The notes under the pieces are model-generated. The model was given only the letters and a program-made list of their open reading frames with translations, was not told the DNA's origin and ran no database searches. The position numbers and the translations under genes are program-made. From Arenimonas oryziterrae DSM 21050 = YC6267 (GTDB taxonomy: Bacteria > Pseudomonadota > Gammaproteobacteria > Xanthomonadales > Xanthomonadaceae): a stretch of DNA of 64,000 nucleotides. Shown here piece after piece: positions 1-8,498 of the stretch (position 1 is the stretch's first letter; each line of letters begins with the position of its first letter). The stretch lies in the NCBI RefSeq assembly GCF_000420545.1, contig NZ_ATVD01000003.1, forward strand, positions 358,370 through 422,369. The letters run 5' to 3'.

Positions 1-3000
1 GCCGCTTCACCCACTCGCCCAGATCATCGAGCACGGTGAACGCGGCCGGGATCACGATCAGGCTCAGCAGCGTCGAAGTAATCAGGCCGCCAATGACAGC
101 GATCGCCATCGGCGCGCGGAAGCTCGAATCACCCGAGAAACCCAGCGCGATCGGCAACATGCCCGCGCCCATCGCCAACGTGGTCATGACCACCGGCTGC
201 GCACGCTTGCGGCAGGCGTCGATCAGCGCGTCGTGCTGGCTCAGATGGCCCTCGTCTTCGGCCATGACGGCATAGTCGACAAGCAGGATCGAGTTCTTCG
301 TCGCGATGCCGATCAGCATCAGCAGGCCGATCAGTGCCGGCAACGACAGCGCGTTCTGCGTGAGCAGCAACGCACCGAACGCGCCTCCCGCGCACAGCGG
401 CACCGCGGTCAGGATCGTCAACGGCTGCAGCGCGTGGTTGAACAGCAGCAGGAGCACCATGTAGATGCAGATCAGACCGGCGGCCATCGCCAGCAGGAAG
501 CCGACGAACAGCTCGACGAACACTTCCGCATCGCCGGTGTTGAGGAAGCTCACGCCGGCTGGCAGTTTTTTCACGCTCGGCAGCTGCTGCACTTCGTTCA
601 TGACATCGCCCAGCGGCCGACCATTGAGTTCAGCGGTGAAGGTGATGTTGCGCTGCCGCTGGTAGCGCGAGATCTGCGAGGGGCCACTGCCGGCGCGGAT
701 GTCCGCGACCGCCGACAAAGGCACGCTGCCGTTTTTGCCCGGCACGCGCAGGTTGCCGATCAGCGCCGGATCGGCGAGCGTGGCTTCGTCGAAGCCCACG
801 CGGATCGGCACCTGGCGTTCGGGCAGGTTGAGTTTGGCCAGACGCTGGGTGAAATCGCCCGTGGTCGCGATGCGCGCGGCCTCGGCGATGTCGCTGGTTG
901 CCACGCCCAGATCCGCGGCACGCGCCGGGTCGGGCGTGATGACGATTTCCGGACGCAGCAAGGACGCCGAGGATGTGATGCTGCCCAGGCCCTTGAGCGT
1001 GCGCAGGTCGCGTTCCAACAGCTGCGCGGCGTCGAGCAGACGTTGCGGGTCGTCACCGGCGAGCACGAGCTGCATCAGTTCGCCCGGTTCGGAACTGATG
1101 TAGCTCACGCGCGCCCCGGGCAGGTCGGCCAGGCGCGCGCGCGCATCACGCTCGAGATCCTTCTGGCTGCGCTCGCGGGTATCGGGGGTACCCCAGTCGA
1201 GCACGAGCGTGGCCTTGCGCACTTCACCGATGCCGGTCTTGGTCGGATCACCGATGTCGAGCACGCTGCCGACCGTCGTGTAGGTCTGCTGGAGTTCCTT
1301 GATCGCACCGAGTTTGGCGCGCGCCTGTTCCGCGAGTGCGACCGTGTCGGTCAGGCGCGTGCCGGGCGGCAATTCCAGGCTGAGATTGCTGCGACCCAGA
1401 TCGGTGAACGGAATGAAGGTCGCGGGAATGAAGGGCACGATCGCCAACGACGCAACGAACAGACCGGTGGCGATCCATAGCGTGAGCGCGCGATGGCGCA
1501 GGGCCGCATCGACCCAGCCCAGGTACCAGGTCATCAGTCGCGATTCGCGCTCGTCGATCGGATGCGCCTTGAGCTGGTACGCCGCCATCATCGGCGTCAG
1601 CAGGCGCGCGACCAGCAGCGAGAACAGCACCGCGGTGGCAGCCGTCCAGCCGAATTCGCGGAAGAACTTGCCGGCGATGCCGGGCATGAAGGCGACGGGC
1701 ACGAACACGGCGGCGAGCGTCAGTGAGGTCGCGATGACGGCGGTGCCGATCTCGTCGGCGGCTTCGCGCGCCGCTTCCAACGGCGACTTGCCCATGCGCA
1801 GATGGCGCACGATGTTCTCGATCTCGACGATCGCGTCGTCGACCAGGATGCCGACCACGACCGACAGCGCCAGCAGCGTGATGAGGTTGAGGCTGAAGCC
1901 GAACCAGTACATGACCGCAAACGTCGGAATGATCGACAGCGGCAGCGCGACGGCCGACACCCAGGTCGCACGCCAGTCGCGCAGGAACAGCCACACGACC
2001 AGCAGGGCGAGTGCCGCGCCTTCCCACAGCATCGTCATCGAAGAATCGAAACTGCGTTGCGCTTCCTCGACCGTGGAGGTCACCAACTGGAAACGCACCG
2101 CGGGATTGGCCGCCTCAAGGTCGGCGAGTACGGCGCGCACGCGTTTGGCGACGTCGATTTCGCTCGACCCGCGCGTGCGCGAGAGCGAGAACGCGACGAC
2201 CGGCTGGCCGTCGAGCAGGGCGACCTGGCTGGGATCCGCCGCGCCGTCGACGATGTTGGCGAGCGCCGAGAGGCGCACGCCGCGGCCGTCGGGCAGGCTG
2301 ATGGAAAAATCGCGCAGAGCGTTCGCGTCGGCGATCGTGCCGACGGTGCGGATCATCTGCTGCGCGCCGTCGACTTCGGCTTTGCCGCTGGGCCGTTCGG
2401 CCTGGATACGCGCGAGCTGCTGCGACACCTGCCCGGCGGTCACGCCGTAAGCCTGCAGGGCCTGCGGATCGAGGTCGACGCGCACCTGGCGATCGATGCC
2501 GCCCGAGCGCGTGACCAGGGCGACGCCCGGCACGCCGTACAGCGCCTTGCTCACTTCGCGATCGACGAACCAGCTCAGCTCGTCGGTGCGCAGCGATTTC
2601 GATGCGACCGCATACGTCATCAGCGAGCCGCCGACATTGATCTTGGCGACGATCGGCTCCTGGATGTCCTGCGGCAGATCGGCGCGGATGCGCGTGATCG
2701 CGTCGCGGGTATCGTCAAGCGCCGTCGCCAGATCGGTATCGAGGGTGAACTCGATCGTCGTCGTGCTGACGCCGTCGTTGACGCCGGACATCACCCGCTT
2801 GATGCCGGGGATCGTCGCGACCGAGTCCTCGACCTTGCGCGTGACTTCGGTCTCCAGCTGACTGGGCGACGCGCCCGGCAGCGGCACGGTGACCGTGACC
2901 ATCGGGAAGGAAATATCCGGGAAGCGCGATACCGGCAGCTTGTGGAAACCCCACAGGCCGGCCACGCACAACACGAAGAACAGCATCAGCGCCGGCAGCG

Positions 3001-3031
3001 GCCGGTTGATCGCCCAGGCGGAAAAATTCAT
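1..3031 (-). CDS. RND efflux pump inner-membrane permease (AcrB/HAE1-like), 3' end outside window
   Basis: Proton-driven resistance-nodulation-division transporter that would export drugs or other hydrophobic compounds from periplasm/inner membrane through a tripartite complex. An uninterrupted frame of 1010 codons starts at the ATG at 3031 (MNFSAWAINRPLP) and is still open at base 1. The last visible residues (IPAAFTVLDDLGEWVKR) match the usual C-terminal end after TM12, so few residues are missing. The proton-relay Asp pair sits in GILVDDAIVEIENI (Asp398/Asp399, equivalent to AcrB Asp407/408). Its ATG overlaps the stop of the adaptor gene (ATGA, 3031-3028), so the two are translationally coupled. 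The divergent MarR gene probably regulates it. Substrate cannot be read from sequence. The family is certain; HAE1 (drug) rather than heavy-metal type is likely from the start and motif style. Confidence 0.93.
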   Translation of the reverse strand, partial: MNFSAWAINRPLPALMLFFVLCVAGLWGFHKLPVSRFPDISFPMVTVTVPLPGASPSQLETEVTRKVEDSVATIPGIKRVMSGVNDGVSTTTIEFTLDTDLATALDDTRDAITRIRADLPQDIQEPIVAKINVGGSLMTYAVASKSLRTDELSWFVDREVSKALYGVPGVALVTRSGGIDRQVRVDLDPQALQAYGVTAGQVSQQLARIQAERPSGKAEVDGAQQMIRTVGTIADANALRDFSISLPDGRGVRLSALANIVDGAADPSQVALLDGQPVVAFSLSRTRGSSEIDVAKRVRAVLADLEAANPAVRFQLVTSTVEEAQRSFDSSMTMLWEGAALALLVVWLFLRDWRATWVSAVALPLSIIPTFAVMYWFGFSLNLITLLALSVVVGILVDDAIVEIENIVRHLRMGKSPLEAAREAADEIGTAVIATSLTLAAVFVPVAFMPGIAGKFFREFGWTAATAVLFSLLVARLLTPMMAAYQLKAHPIDERESRLMTWYLGWVDAALRHRALTLWIATGLFVASLAIVPFIPATFIPFTDLGRSNLSLELPPGTRLTDTVALAEQARAKLGAIKELQQTYTTVGSVLDIGDPTKTGIGEVRKATLVLDWGTPDTRERSQKDLERDARARLADLPGARVSYISSEPGELMQLVLAGDDPQRLLDAAQLLERDLRTLKGLGSITSSASLLRPEIVITPDPARAADLGVATSDIAEAARIATTGDFTQRLAKLNLPERQVPIRVGFDEATLADPALIGNLRVPGKNGSVPLSAVADIRAGSGPSQISRYQRQRNITFTAELNGRPLGDVMNEVQQLPSVKKLPAGVSFLNTGDAEVFVELFVGFLLAMAAGLICIYMVLLLLFNHALQPLTILTAVPLCAGGAFGALLLTQNALSLPALIGLLMLIGIATKNSILLVDYAVMAEDEGHLSQHDALIDACRKRAQPVVMTTLAMGAGMLPIALGFSGDSSFRAPMAIAVIGGLITSTLLSLIVIPAAFTVLDDLGEWVKR

Positions 3032-4137
3032 GGCGTCGGACCCGCCGCCGCGGCGTCGGTGACCACGTGCACGCGATCGCCGTCGCCGAGGAAGCCGGCG
3101 CCCCGGTCGACGACGGCATCGCCGGCCTTCAGACCTTCGACGACCTCGATGTCGCCGCCGCTGGCCGCACCGGTGCGCACGCGCAGGCGATGTGCGATGC
3201 CCTGTGCGTCGACGCTGAATACGTAGGCGTAACCATCGCGCTGCACGATCGCCGCCGCGGGCACCATCAGCGCCTGCGCGGCGCTGGTGACGATGCGGCC
3301 TTCGACGAAGGCGCCGGCTTTGAGCGCGCCGGGGGCGGGCAGATCGGCGTACATCGTGCCGGTGCGCGTGCTCGCATCCAAGCCCGGCGAGACCGCACGC
3401 ACGCGACCTTCCACCGGCCTGCCGTCGGCGCCGGTCAGAATCACTTTCGCACCGGTCTGCACGCGCGCGAGTTCCGCTTCGGCGAGCTCCGCACGCCATT
3501 CCAGACGGCCCTGGCGGATCAGGCGCAACAATTCGCTGCCGGCCGCGACTACTTGGCCCGGTTGCACGAGACGTTTGGAAATCACGCCGTCATCGGGCGC
3601 GCGCAGGTCGGCGAAATCGCGGCGCAGTTGCACGCCGTCGCGTTGCGCCCGCGTGGTCGCCTGGCGCGCCTGCGCCTGCACGAGCGCGGCGCGCAGTTCG
3701 TCGAGCGCACTGGCACTGATCAGCTGGCTCTTCGCCAGCGCCTGGCCGCGCGACAGATTGACCTCGGCGAGCTTCACGCCCGCATCGGCTTCGTTGAGCG
3801 CGGCCTGCGCCTGGCGCAGGTCGCTGTCGAGCGTGCGGTGATCGAGCTCGAGCAACACCTGGCCCTTCTTCACGGCCTGGCCGACGTCCACGCGCAGGGC
3901 GGTCACGCGCACGCCGCTGAGTTCGACGCCCAGCTGCATTTCTTCCCAGGCCGTGACCGGCCCGGAAGCGATCACCGTGCGGTCGATCGCGCGCAGTTGC
4001 GCACGCGCCAGGGTGACGGTGAGGCTGGCGGCGGGCGCCGCGCTGGCCTCGGTTTCGGACGCGGGATCCTTGCTGCAAGCGGCCAGGATCAGGCAGGACG
4101 CGACGAAGACCGTCGCGGAGAGGGGTCGGAAAGCCAT
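3028..4137 (-). CDS. RND periplasmic adaptor (membrane fusion) lipoprotein
   Basis: Periplasmic adaptor that links the downstream RND permease to an outer-membrane channel. 369 aa. The N-terminus is a lipoprotein signal with lipobox LILAAC (Cys21), so it is probably anchored in the inner membrane. It shows the AcrA/MdtA order: barrel-sandwich hybrid half around residues 65-100 (GVRVTALRVDVGQAVKKGQ), an alpha-helical hairpin rich in Ala/Gln/Leu (about 105-170), the second lipoyl half (APDDGVISKRLVQPGQVV), then beta-barrel and membrane-proximal domains. It is first in the operon and overlaps the pump gene by 4 nt. No TolC-type gene is visible before the window edge, so the outer-membrane factor is encoded elsewhere or just beyond base 1. 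Confidence 0.92.
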   Translation of the reverse strand: MAFRPLSATVFVASCLILAACSKDPASETEASAAPAASLTVTLARAQLRAIDRTVIASGPVTAWEEMQLGVELSGVRVTALRVDVGQAVKKGQVLLELDHRTLDSDLRQAQAALNEADAGVKLAEVNLSRGQALAKSQLISASALDELRAALVQAQARQATTRAQRDGVQLRRDFADLRAPDDGVISKRLVQPGQVVAAGSELLRLIRQGRLEWRAELAEAELARVQTGAKVILTGADGRPVEGRVRAVSPGLDASTRTGTMYADLPAPGALKAGAFVEGRIVTSAAQALMVPAAAIVQRDGYAYVFSVDAQGIAHRLRVRTGAASGGDIEVVEGLKAGDAVVDRGAGFLGDGDRVHVVTDAAAAGPTP

Positions 4138-4157
4138 GTCGGCGGATGCTCGTCGTG

Positions 4158-4195
4158 TATTATCAGGGCCATGATAACTTATCAGTACCCTGATA
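4158..4195. promoter_or_regulatory. Divergent promoter with two palindromic operators (probable MarR sites)
   Basis: In the 74-bp gap between the efflux operon and the MarR gene there are two 16-bp palindromes: TATCAGGGCCATGATA (4161-4176) and TATCAGTACCCTGATA (4180-4195). Both have TATCA...TGATA ends and their centres are 19 bp apart, close to two helical turns. A -10-like TATTAT (4158-4163) points toward marR and GATAAT on the other strand (4164-4159) toward the pump. Palindrome 1 overlaps both, so binding would repress both directions. No good -35 was found. Confidence 0.65.
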
Positions 4196-4211
4196 TTGCA
4201 ACCCGCCAGCC

Positions 4212-4751
4212 ATGAGCCAGCCCGCCGCCAAGAACGACCCCCTGAATCTCGCGCTCAAACAGCTCGATCACCTGTGCCGCATCGTCATGAGCAGCCGTCT
4301 GCGCGCAGACGGTATCGAGATCAGCTATCCGGCCGCGGCCGCGCTGTGCTTCCTCGAGGAAACGCCGGGCCTGTCCGGCGCGCAGCTCGCGCGCTGGGCG
4401 ATGGTGACGCCGCAGACAATGAACCAGATCCTGACCGGGCTCGAGCGCGATGGCCTGCTCGTGCGTGAAGCCGACCCCGATCATGGGCGCATTCTGCGAG
4501 CCTTCCTGACCGCGCGCGGGCTGGCCGAGAACCGCCGTTGCGAAACCGTCGCCGAACAACTGGTCGAGGACATGCAGAACGGCATGTCGCGGGCGGACCG
4601 TTCGGAATTCCTGCGCCTGATCCATCGCTGCCGCGACAACATGCAGCAGTACGCCAAGCTGGAGAAGGCGGCGGGGGAGGAGGAACTGGTGCTTCCCAAT
4701 AAGAAAGTGGTGCGCAAGAAGGCGGCGGCAAAAAAGGTGACGCCGAAGTAA
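4212..4751 (+). CDS. MarR-family transcriptional regulator
   Basis: Winged-helix repressor, 179 aa, likely controlling itself and the divergent efflux operon. The MarR core is visible: an N-terminal helix (LALKQLDHLCRIV), then the recognition region around residues 55-80 (LSGAQLARWAMVTPQTMNQI) and the wing around residues 85-105 (LVREADPDHGRILRAFLT). The ATG at 4212 has only a poor Shine-Dalgarno sequence but is the only start compatible with the domain. The last 20 or so residues are an unusual Lys-rich tail (NKKVVRKKAAAKK), beyond the normal end of MarR proteins. It might add nonspecific DNA contacts (inference). rep begins 11 bp downstream. The ligand is unknown. Confidence 0.9.
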   Translation: MSQPAAKNDPLNLALKQLDHLCRIVMSSRLRADGIEISYPAAAALCFLEETPGLSGAQLARWAMVTPQTMNQILTGLERDGLLVREADPDHGRILRAFLTARGLAENRRCETVAEQLVEDMQNGMSRADRSEFLRLIHRCRDNMQQYAKLEKAAGEEELVLPNKKVVRKKAAAKKVTPK

Positions 4752-4762
4752 ACTAGCCGCGC

Positions 4763-6742
4763 ATGTCCGGCCTCAATTCCCCCCAGAAACTCGCCGTCGA
4801 ATACACCGACGGTCCCCTGCTCGTGCTCGCTGGCGCGGGCAGCGGCAAGACGCGCGTGATCACCGAGAAAATCGCGCACCTGATTGGCAGTGGCCGGCAC
4901 GAAGCCAAGCACGTCGCCGCGATCACCTTCACCAACAAGGCCGCGCGGGAAATGCGCGAGCGCGTGGCCAAGCGCGTGAAGGGCGACAAGGCCGAGGGTC
5001 TGACGATCTCGACCTTCCATTCGCTGGGTTTGAAGTTCCTGCAGATTGAACACGAGCGCGCGAAGCTGCGTCGCGGCTTCTCGATTTTCGACACCGACGA
5101 CCAGATGGGCATCGTCAAGGACCTCCTGGGTCCGGGCCTGAAAAACGATGCGTATGAAAGCATGCGCGGCTTGGTCTCGCGCGCGAAGAACGAAGCCCTG
5201 TCGCCCGAGCAGGCGCTCGAGGCCGCGCGTTCGGCGCGCGAGCGCGAGGCCGCCGCCTTGTACGCGAAATATCAGCAGCGTCTGCAGGCCTTCAACGCCG
5301 TCGACTTCGACGATCTCATCCGGCTGCCGCTGACCTTGCTCGAAGCCGAGCCCGATCTCGCCGCCGGCTGGCGTGAGCGCATCCGCTATCTGCTCGTCGA
5401 CGAATGCCAGGACACCAACGGCGCGCAGTACCGCCTGCTCAAGCAGCTCGCCGGCGCGCGCGGCAACATGACCTGCGTGGGCGACGACGACCAGAGCATC
5501 TACGCCTGGCGCGGCGCCAATCCGGAAAACCTGGATCTGCTCGCGGTCGATTATCCGAACCTGAAAGTCGTCAAGCTCGAGCAGAACTACCGTTGCTCGG
5601 GCCGCATCCTGCGCTGTGCGAACACGCTGATCGCGAAGAATCCGCACGCGCATCTCAAGCAGCTGTGGAGCCAGCACGGCGACGGCGAAAACGTGCGCGT
5701 CTGGGCCTGCCGCAACAACGAGCACGAGGCCGAACGCGTCGCCGGCGAGATTCATTATCTCAAGCAGGCCAAGGACATTCCCTGGGGCGAGTTCGCGATC
5801 CTGTTCCGCGGCAACCACCAGTCGCGCGTGCTGGAAAAGGCGCTGCAGCTGCTGCGCATCCCGTACCACCTCACCGGCGGCACCGCGTTCCTGGATCGCG
5901 GCGAGGTCAAGGACGCGCTGTCCTGGCTGCGCGTGCTGGCCAATCCCGACGACGACGCGGCCTTCCTGCGCGCGATCACCTCGCCCAAGCGCGAAGTCGG
6001 CGGCACCACTCTGGCCAAGCTCGCCGAAATGGCGCAGCAGGCGCATCTGCCGCTGTCGAAAGCGGCAGAAAACATCGCGATGCTCAAACAGCTCACGCCG
6101 CGCGCGGCCGCCGGCCTGGACGAATTCACCCGCATCGTGCATCGCCTGCGCGATGCGGCGGAGACGCTGACGCCGGCCGAACTGACCAAACAGCTCGCCG
6201 AACAATCGGGCCTGCTCGCGGCGATCCGCGCGCAATGCAAGGACGAAGCGAGCTATCTGCGCCGCAAGGAAAACCTCGATGAGCTCGCTTCCTGGTTCGA
6301 AGCGGTCAAAGGCAACGGACCGGGCGAACTCGCCGCGCAGCTGGCCCTGCTCAGCCATGCCGATCGCGGCGAGCCGGGCAACGAAGTGCGCCTGATGAGT
6401 TTGCACGCGGCCAAGGGCCTGGAATTCCGCGCGGTGTTCGTGGTCGGCTGCGAGGACGGCAACCTGCCGCACGAACACGCGATCGACGAAGGCGGACTCG
6501 AGGAAGAGCGGCGCCTGATGTACGTCGGCATCACGCGCGCGAAGGAACGCCTGTATCTGTCGCACAGCGCGGAGATCAAACGCTGGGGCGAACACCAGCA
6601 TCTGCTGCCCAGCCGCTTCATCGACGAATTGCCGGCAGGCGATCTGCAGCGCGACGGCGCCGACCCCGAACTCGAATCGGTGCAGAAGAAGGAACGCGGC
6701 CGCGCGCATATGGACGCGATCGCGGCGCTGTTCGACTCCTGA
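4763..6742 (+). CDS. rep: ATP-dependent DNA helicase Rep
   Basis: Superfamily 1A 3'-5' DNA helicase that restarts stalled replication forks and clears protein roadblocks. 659 aa against 673 for E. coli Rep, and similar along its whole length. Motif I is GAGSGKT (residues 24-30). Motif II is LLVDECQDTN (Asp213-Glu214), with Cys where E. coli has Tyr. Motif III is GDDDQSIYAWRGA, motif IV QNYRCSGRIL, motif V LHAAKGLEF and motif VI RLMYVGITRAKERL. It matches Rep better than UvrD, including the HQSRVLEKAL and IPYHLTGGTAFLDR segments. A -10-like TAAACT (4749-4754) lies just before the ATG, so a second promoter giving a nearly leaderless mRNA is possible. Confidence 0.96.
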   Translation: MSGLNSPQKLAVEYTDGPLLVLAGAGSGKTRVITEKIAHLIGSGRHEAKHVAAITFTNKAAREMRERVAKRVKGDKAEGLTISTFHSLGLKFLQIEHERAKLRRGFSIFDTDDQMGIVKDLLGPGLKNDAYESMRGLVSRAKNEALSPEQALEAARSAREREAAALYAKYQQRLQAFNAVDFDDLIRLPLTLLEAEPDLAAGWRERIRYLLVDECQDTNGAQYRLLKQLAGARGNMTCVGDDDQSIYAWRGANPENLDLLAVDYPNLKVVKLEQNYRCSGRILRCANTLIAKNPHAHLKQLWSQHGDGENVRVWACRNNEHEAERVAGEIHYLKQAKDIPWGEFAILFRGNHQSRVLEKALQLLRIPYHLTGGTAFLDRGEVKDALSWLRVLANPDDDAAFLRAITSPKREVGGTTLAKLAEMAQQAHLPLSKAAENIAMLKQLTPRAAAGLDEFTRIVHRLRDAAETLTPAELTKQLAEQSGLLAAIRAQCKDEASYLRRKENLDELASWFEAVKGNGPGELAAQLALLSHADRGEPGNEVRLMSLHAAKGLEFRAVFVVGCEDGNLPHEHAIDEGGLEEERRLMYVGITRAKERLYLSHSAEIKRWGEHQHLLPSRFIDELPAGDLQRDGADPELESVQKKERGRAHMDAIAALFDS

Positions 6743-6759
6743 CTCGCGTGTGACCCGCT

Positions 6760-7175
6760 CGAACCAATGCTGCTCGGTTGGGAGCGGGCTTGATCGCGAT
6801 GCACTTGCGGCTTCGCTTCGATGTTTGTTGCTTGGAAATCTCGCTTTCGCACCCGCGCCCCCAGCGCCGGCGGGTACCTGCGTGCCGGTTCGGGGGTACG
6901 TCCTGTACCCACTCACCGTCGTCGGCCATCCCTGGCCGACTCACACAGGTATCCCACCGTCACTGGGAGCGCTCTGACATCGCGAAGAGACTTTGCGAAG
7001 GTAAAAAGCTTTTCCACGCTGCTCCGAAAACATCGCAGAGCACCCCCGACCCACCCGGAATGATGTGAGCAGGCCAAGGATGGCCTGCGACGGTTCGTGA
7101 AGGGCAGGATGCCCGACCCGAACCGGCACCATCACTCCGGGTGGGTCGGGGGTGCGGGAGCCACAGCGAGATTCA
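6760..7175. repeat. Structured intergenic repeat (REP/BIME-like)
   Basis: The 574 bp between rep and the phosphatase gene contain no credible gene but many hairpins. There is a 6-bp stem GGGTAC/GTACCC (6894-6910), an 8-bp stem GTCGGCCA-TCCC-TGGCCGAC (6921-6940), and an 8-bp stem GCAGGCCA-AGGA-TGGCCTGC (7069-7088). A nested stem pairs CGGTTCG/CGAACCG (7091-7097, 7119-7125) around GGGC/GCCC. The second GGCCA hairpin is roughly the inverted copy of the first. The outer flanks also invert: AATCTCGCT...GCACCC near 6836-6855 against GGGTGCG...AGCGAGATT near 7149-7172. This is the build of a palindromic extragenic element. No second copy was found in the window. Confidence 0.6.
7040..7155. repeat. 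26-bp inverted repeat, one mismatch, 64-bp loop
   Basis: The left arm is 7040-7065 (begins GCACCCCCGACCCACCCGG). The right arm is 7130-7155 and reads CATCACTCCGGGTGGGTCGG at its start. The right arm is the reverse complement of the left at 25 of 26 positions. The 64-bp loop itself contains the 7069-7088 hairpin and the nested 7091-7125 stem. It is part of the larger element at 6760-7175. Confidence 0.85.
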
Positions 7176-7316
7176 CCGGACGATACATCTCGGCAAGCGG
7201 ACAGTCTTCGGCGAGCGGAGCACCGAGGCACTGGGTGCGAGCAGGTATCCGACCGATCACACAAGTCGCAGGGCTCTGCGACAATGCCGCTTTCCAATTT
7301 CGACCGGGGAATCCCG

Positions 7317-8222
7317 ATGACCTTGCACCGCCTGCTTCCGCTTTCCCTGCTCGCCCTGGCCCTGGCCGGCTGCGAAATGCTGCCCACGCGCACCACCAGC
7401 ACGCCCGAGGGCGCGCCGGTCGCGAGCACCGGTACAACCAGCGCAGGCGCGCCCGCCGCGCATGACAATCTCAATGCCGTGGCCTGGATGCAGACCTCGG
7501 TGGAATTTCGCCTGCTCACCGGCCAGACCTACCGCAGCGGCCTGGTCCAGCTCGACCGCGGCCTGAAGACGCCCACCTGGGACGCGCTGACCAAGGAAGA
7601 CCGGGATACGCCGGCCGCGGGCCTGCCGCCGGCGGTCATCGTCGACGTCGACGAGACCGTGCTCGACAACTCGCCCTACCAGGCGCGCCTGATCCGCGAC
7701 GGCAAGGGCTATGACGAATTCACCTGGGCGCAGTGGGTGCGCGAGGAAGCCGCCAAGCCCGTGCCCGGTGCCCTGGAATTCGCGCGCGCCGCCGCCGCGC
7801 GCGGCGTGACCATCTACTACGTGTCCAACCGCGCTGCCGACCTGGGCCCGGCGACCCTGGCCAACCTGCGCAAGGCCGGATTCCCGGTCAAGGACGACAG
7901 CCAGTTCCTGGGCCTGGGCACGATCGTGGACGGCTGCGAGGACAACGGCTCGGAGAAGGGCTGCCGCCGCCGCCTGGTCGGCCGCAGCCACCGGGTGATC
8001 CTGCAGTTCGGCGACCAGATCGGCGACATGGTCACCGTGCTGGCCAACAATGCCGAAGGTCGCGAGCAGGCCATGCGCCCCTACCTGGGCTGGGTCGGCG
8101 AGCGCTGGTTCGTGCTGCCCAACCCCAGCTACGGCAGCTGGGAGCCGGCCCTGTTCAATAACGAATGGTCCCAGCCCGAGGGCGAGCGCCGGCGCGCCAA
8201 GATCGACGCGCTTCGCTACTGA
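7317..8222 (+). CDS. Acid phosphatase / 5'-nucleotidase, lipoprotein e(P4) family (HAD)
   Basis: HAD-superfamily class C acid phosphatase that dephosphorylates nucleotides or other phosphomonoesters in the periplasm or at the outer membrane. 301 aa. Lipobox LALAGC (Cys19) predicts a lipoprotein, as in Haemophilus e(P4). The catalytic DxDxT motif is DVDET (Asp110 nucleophile, Asp112), followed by LDNSPYQ. Motif II is near IYYVSNR, and the late acidic pair is in FGDQIGDM. The ATG at 7317 has GGGGA 6 nt upstream and a -10-like GACAAT at 7280-7285. Upstream in-frame codons lie in the repeat region and would bury the signal peptide. Substrate is not determinable; NAD/NMN use is known for the family. 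Confidence 0.92.
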   Translation: MTLHRLLPLSLLALALAGCEMLPTRTTSTPEGAPVASTGTTSAGAPAAHDNLNAVAWMQTSVEFRLLTGQTYRSGLVQLDRGLKTPTWDALTKEDRDTPAAGLPPAVIVDVDETVLDNSPYQARLIRDGKGYDEFTWAQWVREEAAKPVPGALEFARAAAARGVTIYYVSNRAADLGPATLANLRKAGFPVKDDSQFLGLGTIVDGCEDNGSEKGCRRRLVGRSHRVILQFGDQIGDMVTVLANNAEGREQAMRPYLGWVGERWFVLPNPSYGSWEPALFNNEWSQPEGERRRAKIDALRY

Positions 8223-8357
8223 TGTCAATAAAAACAATAGGTTGAACACGGAAACTTCAGGTATTGCATAAGCTTTGCGGCTGGCCTAAGCTGCCGCGGT
8301 CGGGGTTGGTTTTCGAACACACAACGACAACCTGTCCTCCGGTTCCACCGGATTTGC

Positions 8358-8384
8358 GGGAGGCCTCGGCCTCCCCTTTTTTTT
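8358..8384 (+). terminator. Intrinsic terminator
   Basis: A perfect 8-bp stem GGGAGGCC-TC-GGCCTCCC is followed by C and eight T. It is 136 bp past the phosphatase stop. It ends either that mRNA or a short RNA encoded in 8223-8384. A smaller hairpin TCCGG-TTCCA-CCGGA (8338-8352) lies just upstream. Confidence 0.85.
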
Positions 8385-8498
8385 GCCGCGGCCAATCGCC
8401 ATACCGTGATCGGACACATACAGGGCCTTACGGCCGATCTGCTAGATTCCCCTTCCGATCCCTGCAACGGCCCGTTTCGGCCTCCGCACCCCTTCGTG

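Noticed and set aside
4481..6916. Long open frames antisense to rep (and similar long antisense frames elsewhere)
   Set aside because: They are shadows of GC-rich codon bias: low-complexity Arg/Ala/Gln composition, no ribosome binding sites, and they lie wholly opposite well-conserved genes.
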